Origin: an uncultured Bacteroidaceae bacterium
GTDB taxonomy: Bacteria > Bacteroidota > Bacteroidia > Bacteroidales > Bacteroidaceae
DNA: 12,356 nt
Direction: 5' to 3'
NCBI GenBank assembly: GCA_934271655.1
Contig: CAKQRW010000066.1
Span: 1-12,356 of the forward strand
Position 1 is the stretch's first letter. The number at the start of each line of letters is the position of its first letter. The notes under the pieces are model-generated. The model saw nothing but the letters and a program-made list of their open reading frames with translations. It did not search any database and was not told where the DNA came from. The translations under genes were made by a program, and so were the position numbers. This document shows, piece after piece, positions 6,748 through 12,356 of this stretch.

Positions 6748-8094
6748 TTACATTCCTGTGTATGTATGTGGCGTGATGGCTCTCAGTTCCTCCTTCACGC
6801 TGTCGCTCACTTCCAGAGTGTCTATGAAGTTGCTGATGCTCTCGGCTGTAATGGCTGAGTTGGTGCGTGTCAGCGCCTTCAGTGCCTCGTATGGATGTGG
6901 GTAAGCCTCGCGGCGCAGGATGGTCTGTATGCCTTCTGCGCACACAGCCCAGCAGTTGTCAAGGTCGCGGAAGATGGCCTCCTTGTTGAGAAGCAGCTTG
7001 CGCAGTCCCTTCAGCGTCGACTGTATGGAGATGACCATGTGGCCCATTGGCACACCCACGTTGCGCAGCACGGTTGAGTCTGTCAGGTCACGCTGCAGAC
7101 GGCTCACTGGCAGTTTCTGTGAGAGGAATGCCAGCACGGCGTTGGCCATGCCAAGGTTGCCTTCCGAGTTCTCAAAGTCAATGGGGTTGACTTTATGTGG
7201 CATGGCAGATGAGCCCACCTCGCCGGCCTTGATCTTCTGCTTGAAGTATTCCATGGACACATACATCCAGAAGTCGCGGTCAAGGTCGATGATGATAGTG
7301 TTGATGCGCTTCATCGCGTCAAAGATGGCACCGAGGTTGTCATAGTTGCTTATCTGTGTGGTCCACTGCTCGCGCTCCAGTCCGAGTTTCTCGCTCACAA
7401 ACTTGTTGCCGAAAGCTTTCCAGTCATATGATGGATAGGCCACGTGGTGTGCGTTGTAGTTGCCTGTGGCTCCGCCAAACTTGGCTGTTATCTTGCAGGC
7501 CTTAAGCTGGTTGAGCTGTTCGGTGAGACGGTACACATACACCATCACCTCCTTGCCGAGTCTGGTTGGCGACGCTGGCTGTCCATGTGTCTTTGCCAGC
7601 ATTGGGATGTCCTTCCACTCGTCGGCATATTCCTGGAGCTGCGCTATCAGCTCCTCCACCTGCGGGTAGAGCACGTCGTGCAGTGCGTCCTTGACAGAGA
7701 GTGGCACTGATGTGTTGTTTATATCTTGGCTTGTCAGTCCGAAATGTATGAATTCCTTGTACTCGTCAAGGCCGCCTATCTTGTCCAGCTCCTCCTTGAT
7801 GAAATATTCCACAGCCTTCACGTCGTGGTTGGTCACCTTCTCTATGTCCTTCACTCTCTGAGCGTCAGCCTCGCTGAAGTTGCGGTAGATGTCTCGAAGT
7901 CTTTCGAAGAGGGCATGGTCGAAGCTGGCGAGCTGTGGAAGGGGCAGCTCACACAGAGTGATGAAATACTCTATCTCCACTCTCACGCGATATTTGATAA
8001 GTGCGTATTCAGAAAAATAGGAAGCCAGACTGCTTGTCTTGCCTCTGTAGCGGCCATCGATAGGCGAAACCGCTGTCAGTTCATCTAACATCAT
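6748..8094 (-). CDS. purB: Adenylosuccinate lyase
   Basis: A cytoplasmic enzyme of purine synthesis. It removes fumarate from SAICAR (on the way to IMP) and from adenylosuccinate (giving AMP). The 448-aa protein belongs to the fumarase/aspartase superfamily and resembles the E. coli-type PurB, with the typical N-terminus LTAVSPIDGRYRGK (6-19). The catalytic blocks are HFGLTSQDINNT (117-128), KTHGQPASPTRLG (168-180) and the signature GSSAMPHKVNP (294-304), with Ser295 or Ser296 on the mobile loop and His170 as expected acid/base residues. The first two codons are both Met; starting at the second would shorten the protein by one residue. It heads the purB, pseudouridine synthase, asnS run and has a TAnnTTTG promoter candidate about 175 nt upstream. 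Confidence 0.97.
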   Translation of the reverse strand: MMLDELTAVSPIDGRYRGKTSSLASYFSEYALIKYRVRVEIEYFITLCELPLPQLASFDHALFERLRDIYRNFSEADAQRVKDIEKVTNHDVKAVEYFIKEELDKIGGLDEYKEFIHFGLTSQDINNTSVPLSVKDALHDVLYPQVEELIAQLQEYADEWKDIPMLAKTHGQPASPTRLGKEVMVYVYRLTEQLNQLKACKITAKFGGATGNYNAHHVAYPSYDWKAFGNKFVSEKLGLEREQWTTQISNYDNLGAIFDAMKRINTIIIDLDRDFWMYVSMEYFKQKIKAGEVGSSAMPHKVNPIDFENSEGNLGMANAVLAFLSQKLPVSRLQRDLTDSTVLRNVGVPMGHMVISIQSTLKGLRKLLLNKEAIFRDLDNCWAVCAEGIQTILRREAYPHPYEALKALTRTNSAITAESISNFIDTLEVSDSVKEELRAITPHTYTGM

Positions 8095-8231
8095 CTTTTC
8101 TATATATGTTTTTTTGGTTTGTCAAAATGGTCTTAATTACTGTAGCTATCTTTTTTGCGTAACACTGAGACAATCTCAAGCGCATGCACGTGTGTGTATA
8201 TTATATATATGTATTTATCCTGCCGCGTCGT

Positions 8232-8246
8232 CCAGACGCCATCTGG
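8232..8246 (-). other. Small hairpin in the purB leader
   Basis: A 5-bp stem (ccaga 8232-8236, tctgg 8242-8246) with a 5-nt loop lies just downstream of the proposed purB promoter. A second small palindrome, tgagacaatctca, is at 8167-8179. Both would be in the roughly 170-nt leader RNA. No known riboswitch class is recognisable. Confidence 0.3.
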
Positions 8247-8268
8247 GGTTGCAATGCTTAACGGTGTG

Positions 8269-8298
8269 CAAATGTATGAATTTTCTCAGACATTCAAG
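8269..8298 (-). promoter_or_regulatory. Candidate promoter of purB
   Basis: Read on the minus strand, a perfect -7 element TACATTTG (8269-8276, consensus TAnnTTTG) lies 18 nt from a CTTG at 8295-8298 (consensus TTTG, usual spacing 19-21). The start of transcription would fall near 8263, leaving a leader of about 170 nt before the purB start. The -33 match and spacing are imperfect. Confidence 0.5.
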
Positions 8299-8334
8299 TG
8301 CTTGACTGCGCTTTTTTCGCAAAAAACTCTATTT

Positions 8335-8736
8335 TTACTTCTTTTCATCCTTCTCCAGTGCCGAAATTCGAAACACAGTGTACACTTCTGTCACCACAAA
8401 CACCACAAATGTAACCAGCCAAGAGGCTGGGGCCACATACAGTCCGAAGTAGAATCCCTGCGGAGTGTTCATCAGCAGCGCAGTCACAGCCAGCGCCACA
8501 GTGCCTATCACCTGTTGTCTGTACAGACGTCTGAGCGTCAGTTCTTTGGGGTCCATGGGTGAGTATTTCTCATATGGTGGTGTGCGCAGGAGCCTCCCTG
8601 CGGCAAACAGCACGGTGCCTATGACAAACAGCACCTGTGCCACGCCTCTCATGGGCAACCATGTGGCAGCTCCTATTGCCAAAATCGTCTCGCCTGCTAT
8701 CTCAGCGAATCCCAGTATCTTGTCTTTTCTTGTCAT
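8335..8736 (-). CDS. Small hypothetical membrane protein, about four helices
   Basis: A 133-aa protein that I do not recognise by family name. It appears to have four hydrophobic segments, near 8-26, 32-50, 74-89 and 99-121. A charged loop between helices 2 and 3 contains PPYEKYSPMDPKELTLRRLYRQQ (53-75), and the tail ALEKDEKK is charged. I start it at 8736 (MTRKDKILGF): an upstream in-frame Met at 8829 would add a 31-residue segment rich in mixed polar residues that looks untranslated, and an AAGGA stretch precedes the 8736 ATG. It lies between divIC (312-bp gap) and purB (240-bp gap) on the same strand. No promoter of its own was found, so it may be read from the divIC promoter. Function unknown. 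Confidence 0.75.
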   Translation of the reverse strand: MTRKDKILGFAEIAGETILAIGAATWLPMRGVAQVLFVIGTVLFAAGRLLRTPPYEKYSPMDPKELTLRRLYRQQVIGTVALAVTALLMNTPQGFYFGLYVAPASWLVTFVVFVVTEVYTVFRISALEKDEKK

Positions 8737-9048
8737 CGTCTTATGTCCTTCATGTTTCTCTATGTATATGTAAGCGCTCGTTCTTTCTTTGCCGCACGGC
8801 AGTAAATGAAAGCTTGCACCTGGCTCCATTACAGCCAGAGTAGTGGGTACGGCGTCTCATCGCGCGGAGGCAAGCTGATGCTTGTCATCCTGTCGGCAGA
8901 AATCGGTAGCATCCTTGGCTTATTATGCTGTGAGACACCGCATCTGCTGTTTTTCTTGACATGTGGGAGCAGCCTGTCTTGAAATAATTATGAGCACCTG
9001 CTCCATGCACTCAGTTGTCCATTTATGTTTGGTGCCCATGACGCGCGT
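8737..9048. other. 312-bp intergenic region with possible structured element
   Basis: No gene was seen here. Bases 8850-8859 (cggcgtctca) pair with 8931-8940 over 9 of 10 positions. They enclose a region with alternative inner stems: caagc/gcttg at 8871-8875 and 8880-8884, or gatgct/agcatc at 8877-8882 and 8908-8913. On the plus strand a T5 run follows at 8950-8954. The region would be the 5' leader of the small membrane protein gene if that gene is transcribed with divIC. No named riboswitch matches. Confidence 0.35.
8982..8999 (+). repeat. Dispersed 18-nt repeat, copy A
   Basis: The sequence aaataattatgagcacct is found again, inverted, at 11795-11812. Here it continues into a short palindrome, gagcacctgctc (8992-9003). 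Confidence 0.7.
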
Positions 9049-9357
9049 CTATTTGTCGTTCGCCGATTCCTCTATGATGAAGATGTCCTCATCATCGGTC
9101 TTCATGTAATATCTGCTGCGTGCCACGTCCTTCACGGCATCATCGTCATGCCTCAGGGCGTTGAGCGTCTTCTTGTCCTCTTCAAACTTGCGGTTGTACT
9201 CGTCAATCTCAGCCTTTAGCTTGGATATCTCCTTCTTCTGTTCCATGCGGTTTATCCAGCTGCTGTCGCCCACGAAGGTGGACACGCCGACAAATACAGC
9301 CAGCGCCACAATGTATCTCAGCTTGAAGAGCCAGTACTTTATGTCATGATCTTTCAT
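9049..9357 (-). CDS. Septum formation initiator protein (DivIC/FtsB family)
   Basis: A small bitopic cell-division protein of the DivIC/FtsB family, which forms a complex with FtsL and FtsQ/DivIB at the division site. The 102-aa length is typical. It has a short cytoplasmic N-terminus, one membrane helix (about 12-30), a coiled coil (about 36-68, KKEISKLKAEIDEYNRKF) and the conserved C-terminal segment AVKDVARSRYYMKTDDEDIFII (74-95), equivalent to the family's 'ARE.Y.m...E.v..i' region. It is transcribed from a good TAnnTTTG promoter at 9507-9538, leaving a leader of about 145 nt with repeated GGTGC words. The next gene downstream is the small membrane protein. The family call is firm; the choice of symbol divIC or ftsB is conventional. 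Confidence 0.92.
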   Translation of the reverse strand: MKDHDIKYWLFKLRYIVALAVFVGVSTFVGDSSWINRMEQKKEISKLKAEIDEYNRKFEEDKKTLNALRHDDDAVKDVARSRYYMKTDDEDIFIIEESANDK

Positions 9358-9386
9358 TAGGCAAGAGTTTTTATATACGTGTGTCG

Positions 9387-9500
9387 TTATCTATTGTGCA
9401 TAATCTTTCATGAATATCGCACCATGGTAGTGATGCGCCATTTCCAGCAAGGCACCATCTGCGGTGCGCTTTGTGTATGGTGCTCATCTATGGTGCATAA
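9387..9500. repeat. Repeated atggtgc/gcaccat words and a near-direct repeat in the divIC leader
   Basis: The 7-mer atggtgc is present at 9477-9483 and 9490-9496, and its complement gcaccat at 9419-9425 and 9452-9458. A further ggtgc is at 9463-9467. In addition, ttatctattgtgcataa (9387-9403) recurs as tcatctatggtgcataa (9484-9500), 15 of 17 identical. The inverted pairs allow several alternative 7-bp stems in the divIC leader RNA. Alternatively they may be operator sites for a DNA-binding protein between the divergent genes. Confidence 0.65.
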
Positions 9501-9506
9501 GTGCCA

Positions 9507-9538
9507 CAAAGTTAAGGAAAATAATTACCTCAGCCAAG
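9507..9538 (-). promoter_or_regulatory. Promoter of divIC
   Basis: On the minus strand a perfect -7 element TAACTTTG (9507-9514) is separated by 20 nt from CTTG (9535-9538). This fits the Bacteroidota pattern TTTG-N19-21-TAnnTTTG with one mismatch. It faces divIC, about 150 bp from its start. Confidence 0.7.
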
Positions 9539-9575
9539 TTTATTTGCTCATTTTAATCTTTATAACATTATTTTC

Positions 9576-9607
9576 TTTGCTCATGTCATGGGAGATGTCT
9601 AATTTTG
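9576..9607 (+). promoter_or_regulatory. Promoter of the DUF4923 gene
   Basis: A full match to the Bacteroidota consensus: TTTG at 9576-9579, 20 nt, then TAATTTTG at 9600-9607. Transcription would begin near 9613, giving a leader of about 55 nt. It also places the ATG at 9605 inside the promoter, so the start at 9668 is the right one. Confidence 0.85.
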
Positions 9608-9667
9608 CATCGTTTTTTTATAAGACATGCATATTCATATTATGTTATAACACGCAAAATACAAAAC

Positions 9668-10315
9668 ATGAAGACAAGATTCATCAAGTTCATTCTTGCA
9701 GCCATCATCCTCATGGCTGCCCCCGCAGCCGCCAACGCACAGCTTGGCGACATTCTCAGCGCCGCAAAGCAGGCTCTTGGCAAGAACTCTACCGCCAGCA
9801 CTATCACAGATGCTGTGGCCAATATCCTTGGCACCGACAAGGTCACACAGAGCAAGCTTGTAGGCACCTGGACTTATTCAGCCCCATGTGTCGTGCTCGA
9901 CAGCGAAGGCACACTCAACAAGATAGGAGGCACAGTGGTGTCAAGCAAGATAGAGAAGACTCTGCAGACAGGCCTGACTAAGGCTGGCATCAAGGCTGGA
10001 GCGCTCTCTGTCACATTCAGCAAGGACAGCACCTTCACCTTTGTTTCCAACAACCGCTCTTTCCCTGGCACATACCAGATTGACGGTTCTGATGTTATCC
10101 TCACATTCACACGCACAGGCAAGTCGGTTGCTGTTAACACTAAGATTACGTCTGGCTCCCTTCAGATGGCTATGGATGCCACAAAGATGCTCACTATTGT
10201 CAGCAACATCACGACCAAGGCTTCTGCCTACTCTTCGCAACTCAAGACTGTCTCAACCCTTCTCAGCAAGTACAAGGGACTGCACCTTGGATTGAAATAC
10301 AGCAAGAAGAAATGA
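9668..10315 (+). CDS. Secreted DUF4923 (lipocalin-like) family protein
   Basis: A 215-aa exported protein of the DUF4923 family, common in Bacteroidota and without an assigned function. The signal peptide has a basic start (MKTRFIKF), a hydrophobic core (8-20) and a likely cleavage after ANA (residue 24). There is no lipobox Cys, so it should be periplasmic or secreted rather than a lipoprotein. The mature part starts with an Ala-rich helix (LGDILSAAKQALGKN), followed by the family region LVGTWTYSAPCVVLDSEGTLNKIGG (64-88), a strand-rich middle with FSKDSTFTFVSNNRSFPGTYQI (117-138), and a KYKGLHLGLKYSKKK end (201-215). The VGTW motif is typical of lipocalin-like folds. An in-frame upstream Met (9605) is excluded by the promoter and the signal peptide. 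The gene stands alone and converges on the DUF4861 gene. Confidence 0.88.
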   Translation: MKTRFIKFILAAIILMAAPAAANAQLGDILSAAKQALGKNSTASTITDAVANILGTDKVTQSKLVGTWTYSAPCVVLDSEGTLNKIGGTVVSSKIEKTLQTGLTKAGIKAGALSVTFSKDSTFTFVSNNRSFPGTYQIDGSDVILTFTRTGKSVAVNTKITSGSLQMAMDATKMLTIVSNITTKASAYSSQLKTVSTLLSKYKGLHLGLKYSKKK

Positions 10316-10333
10316 CTCTGATGCCCTGTGCAA

Positions 10334-10372
10334 GGTGCGCTTATCTAACATATACTTGCTGGATAGCGCGCC
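10334..10372 (+). other. Hairpin in the DUF4923 3' untranslated region
   Basis: A stem of about 11 bp with one bulged T (10334-10345 with 10362-10372, core gcgc/gcgc) starts 19 nt after the stop codon. No T-run follows, so it is not a terminator; the true terminator is further on. It may protect the 3' end of the mRNA. Confidence 0.4.
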
Positions 10373-10431
10373 ACGTAGAGTCTGGGTACGCATAGCCTGA
10401 GGTTGTCCTTGGGATATGATAGCGGATGTCA

Positions 10432-10464
10432 AAATGAGCCTCGCCCTCAGGGCGAGGCTCATTT
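10432..10464. terminator. Shared bidirectional terminator of two convergent genes
   Basis: A perfect 15-bp stem (10432-10446 with 10450-10464, core gagcctcgccc) with a TCA loop. It ends both the plus-strand DUF4923 transcript and the minus-strand DUF4861 transcript. The stop codon (10459-10461) and last Lys codon (10462-10464) of the DUF4861 gene lie inside the stem. The minus strand has TTTT after the stem; the plus strand has ATTTC. Confidence 0.9.
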
Positions 10465-11745
10465 CACTCTCACAGTGACCCCATTCTTCAGCCTCTCTTT
10501 CCACATCTCCGATTCCTGCGCCCATTCCGTGCCGTTCTTCGGGCCGTCCTCTTCCATAGCGGCGCAGAAGCTTAACCAGTACTTAAGTTTTCCGTCAGCG
10601 TCTCCTTTTATGGCCAGCAGATAGTTGAGGTCATCCTCGCTGATGCTCTCCACATATTGCTCTGGCACATACACAGCCAGACCGACAGCCTCAGGAGCCC
10701 ATATCTTTTTCTTTCCCATGTCGGGATAGTCGCAGCCCCACGACACAGCCAGTCCGTCTTTTCTCACGAACCCCGAGGGCTGGTGGCCTCTTCTCACCGA
10801 ATCCTCTGCCGTCACTCCTACCTTCTGCACGCCTGTGCACATCACCTTGTCCTTCTTGCTCGCATACACCTCCACCATCATGTCTCTATGGTGGGCGCAC
10901 AGCGTGTATCTCTGCCTCAGGTCGTATCTGCAGCCTTCGCCATCGCCTGTCCCCAGGTCATACACCTCCACCACTGTTCTTAGCGGACCTGTCGTCACCA
11001 CCCTCTGTCCTCTCACAGCCACATCGGTCCAGTTGGCCGGACTGCTGTCTGTCCAGTCCTTGAGCGTTCCGCAGCCTATGGCGCCTCCTGCCCACAGCAC
11101 GTCTACCCCGTAGCCTTCCTTCAGTTGTTCTGCCGTGGTGTAAAACTGTGTGGTGGGCAACTCTATCCTCCTCTGTTTTTTGCCATACAGGTCTATGTTC
11201 TGCCGGTGGTCGAAATAGATGCGGTAGCCCACTATGTCCGATTCTACTGTCACCCCGTGCATGTATATGTCGTTGAACACGTTGCTGCTGCCTGGCGCCT
11301 CCACTCTCAACACGTCAGGGTGCTTGTCGGCTTTGTCTCTCAATTGCAGGGCGGTGTATATGAATGCCGCTTCGCCTCCCGTCTCGCTTTCAGGAGCAGG
11401 CGCACTCTTCTTTCCTCTCAGCGACAGCACATATGTCTTCGTCTCGCCAGCCTTCACGTCTGCAAGGAAAAAAGCCTCGTCCGCTTCCCTGTCACCGTCC
11501 ATGTCGTCCAGTTGCACAGGCACCTTGGCTCCGCTGGCTGCGTCCACAGCCTCCGCATGCGTCACCTCCCATCCGAGATGCTTCAGCGGCTTGCATTCCT
11601 TTATAGCCACAGCCACAGGCTCGGCTTCTCTGTCCTTGTCGCTGGCGTTGCTCACTGCTACGGTTACTCTCTTCTCTTGTCCCATGGCTCCTGCTGTCCA
11701 TGTCCATGCGCACAGGGCGCATGCTAATATGCTTGTTATCTTCAT
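10459..11745 (-). CDS. Secreted DUF4861 domain protein
   Basis: A 428-aa exported protein matching the DUF4861 family, which is frequent in Bacteroidota glycan-use loci and has no function I can state with certainty. A signal peptide covers about 1-22 (MKITSILACALCAWTWTAGA, cleavage near GAMG). The mature protein begins with a beta-rich segment. It contains QLDDMDGDREADEAFF (78-93), YRIYFDHRQNIDLYGKK (174-190), LWAGGAIGCGTLKDW (217-231) and WGCDYPDMGKKKIWAPEAVGLAVYVP (336-361), all typical of the family. Conserved His, Asp and Arg residues suggest an enzyme acting on sugars, but this is inference. There are no SusC/SusD, glycosidase or regulator genes beside it, so it is outside a usual polysaccharide locus. 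The codons near the stop form half of the shared terminator. The start is the only Met giving a complete signal peptide. Confidence 0.85.
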   Translation of the reverse strand: MKITSILACALCAWTWTAGAMGQEKRVTVAVSNASDKDREAEPVAVAIKECKPLKHLGWEVTHAEAVDAASGAKVPVQLDDMDGDREADEAFFLADVKAGETKTYVLSLRGKKSAPAPESETGGEAAFIYTALQLRDKADKHPDVLRVEAPGSSNVFNDIYMHGVTVESDIVGYRIYFDHRQNIDLYGKKQRRIELPTTQFYTTAEQLKEGYGVDVLWAGGAIGCGTLKDWTDSSPANWTDVAVRGQRVVTTGPLRTVVEVYDLGTGDGEGCRYDLRQRYTLCAHHRDMMVEVYASKKDKVMCTGVQKVGVTAEDSVRRGHQPSGFVRKDGLAVSWGCDYPDMGKKKIWAPEAVGLAVYVPEQYVESISEDDLNYLLAIKGDADGKLKYWLSFCAAMEEDGPKNGTEWAQESEMWKERLKNGVTVRVK

Positions 11746-11794
11746 GATGTATGGCTTGTATGATGCCTTTCTTTAGTGATGATTACTTTTAAGT

Positions 11795-11812
11795 AGGTGC
11801 TCATAATTATTT
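11795..11812 (-). repeat. Dispersed 18-nt repeat, copy B
   Basis: On the minus strand this reads aaataattatgagcacct, identical to 8982-8999, with the next bases also similar (21 of 22 overall). It lies 50-67 nt upstream of the DUF4861 start, in the likely promoter or leader region. Confidence 0.7.
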
Positions 11813-11842
11813 TTATATTTGGCGTGCTCTATCTTGAGGCAG

Positions 11843-11901
11843 ATTTTTCTTCTGTTTGAAGGAACTATGCGGGCATAGTGACTGATAAACAGAAGGAAAA
11901 T
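11843..11901. other. Long stem-loop without a terminator tail
   Basis: The outer arms 11843-11857 and 11887-11901 pair over 15 bp with one G.T. Inside is a second perfect inverted repeat, actatgc/gcatagt (11864-11870 and 11873-11879). The T tract is on the 5' arm and the A tract on the 3' arm, and no T-run follows the stem on either strand. A normal terminator would look the other way round. It lies between the DUF3298-like gene and the DUF4861 gene, both on the minus strand. Confidence 0.7.
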
Positions 11902-11973
11902 ATGACCGAGAGAGAGTGCGACAAATATGAGAGCGACTTACTTTGATATTATAAAATAATTTTGAACACCAAC

Positions 11974-12356
11974 TTACCACTTGATGAATCTTTGCAACTT
12001 TGGTTTCAAGTCCTCATGCTTGGAATAATCGAACATCAAACATTTATTAGCTTCCTTAAAAGGTATGACTGCATGGTATTCGCCTGCAACAAAGCAATCA
12101 ATCTGATAAGGATGATATGTCAAGACTATGCCTTCTGGCAGTACGGCAAAGTGAGTCAAAGGAAAATCCTTCTCGGTAAACGCCTTTTCGTTGTAACCAT
12201 TCCATCCCGCCCAATCATCGCAAGAATAATTATGTACAAGAATTGACCGCATTACATCGTCCATACCGCTTGTATCAAACATTGGACAATGGAAAGAGAA
12301 AATGCTATGCGTGAAATCCTCCCATGAATTTTCACGTTCATAACAGAAATCGTATT
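11974..12356 (-). CDS. DUF3298/RsiV-like domain protein, 5' end outside the window
   Basis: The last 127 codons of a protein whose reading frame stays open to the right edge of the window; the Met at 12282 is internal, not the start. The visible part includes MFDTSGMDDVMRSILVHNY, a WAGWNGYNEKAF stretch and, near the end, HFAVLPEGIVLTYHPYQIDCFVAGEYHAVIPFKEA. The last segment matches the DUF3298 pattern seen at the C-terminus of RsiV-type proteins (bright hydrophobic strand, YxPYEI, a G, then a strand ending in IP). RsiV is an anti-sigma factor that binds lysozyme, but many DUF3298 proteins in Bacteroidota are secreted or lipoproteins of unknown role, and nothing here shows which type it is. 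The N-terminus, and any signal peptide or membrane helix, are outside. The region is visibly AT-richer than the other genes. Confidence 0.65.
   Translation of the reverse strand, partial: YDFCYERENSWEDFTHSIFSFHCPMFDTSGMDDVMRSILVHNYSCDDWAGWNGYNEKAFTEKDFPLTHFAVLPEGIVLTYHPYQIDCFVAGEYHAVIPFKEANKCLMFDYSKHEDLKPKLQRFIKW

Noticed and set aside
8312..8326. T6-CGC-A6 hairpin after the small membrane protein gene
   Set aside because: All paired bases are A/T and no T-run follows the stem, so it is unlikely to end transcription.
9605..9667. Upstream Met start for the DUF4923 gene
   Set aside because: The ATG overlaps the -7 promoter element, and the extension would bury the signal peptide 21 residues inside.
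11125..11727. 200-codon plus-strand frame opposite the DUF4861 gene
   Set aside because: It is antisense to a gene with a clear signal peptide and family motifs; the sequence has no recognisable domain.

Overview
The window reads as chromosomal DNA of a gut or oral Bacteroidota, most likely a Prevotella/Segatella relative. Three upstream regions carry the -7 element TAnnTTTG typical of the Bacteroidota primary sigma factor. Shine-Dalgarno signals are weak or absent. The protein families DUF4923, DUF4861, AzgA-type NCS2 permease, DivIC and a pseudouridine synthase with a long Gly/Asn/Arg/Tyr tail are also common in this phylum. No mobile element, phage gene, CRISPR array, tRNA or rRNA was seen.

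Layout, left to right. Positions 1-190 are unexplained and end in a strong hairpin terminator (194-225). A lone L-fucose/L-arabinose-type isomerase (258-1739, minus) follows. Next comes a purine permease (2051-3364, minus) with a textbook terminator behind it. The 330 bp upstream of the permease are repeat-rich: three clusters of a 9-nt CTATAG unit, a 35-nt direct repeat, and a second direct repeat that feeds into the asnS terminator. Then come three housekeeping genes in one direction: purB (6748-8094), an RluB/RsuA-type pseudouridine synthase (5203-6639) and asnS (3697-5118). These are probably co-transcribed from a promoter about 175 nt upstream of purB. Upstream of them lie a small four-helix membrane protein (8335-8736) and the divisome protein DivIC/FtsB (9049-9357), also on the minus strand.

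The strand switches in the 9358-9667 intergenic region, which holds two clear and well separated divergent promoters. One serves divIC and the other a secreted DUF4923 protein (9668-10315, plus). The DUF4923 gene converges on a secreted DUF4861 protein (10459-11745, minus); the two share a 15-bp bidirectional terminator that contains the DUF4861 stop codon. At the right edge is the 3' part of a DUF3298/RsiV-like gene (11974-12356, minus), which is AT-richer than the rest and runs off the window.

Functionally this is mostly core metabolism and cell upkeep: AMP/IMP synthesis (purB), purine uptake (permease), Asn-tRNA charging, RNA modification and septum formation, with three envelope proteins of unknown role. 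I do not see a clear new multi-gene system. The features most worth a second look are the intergenic repeats and hairpins and the repetitive tail of the pseudouridine synthase.
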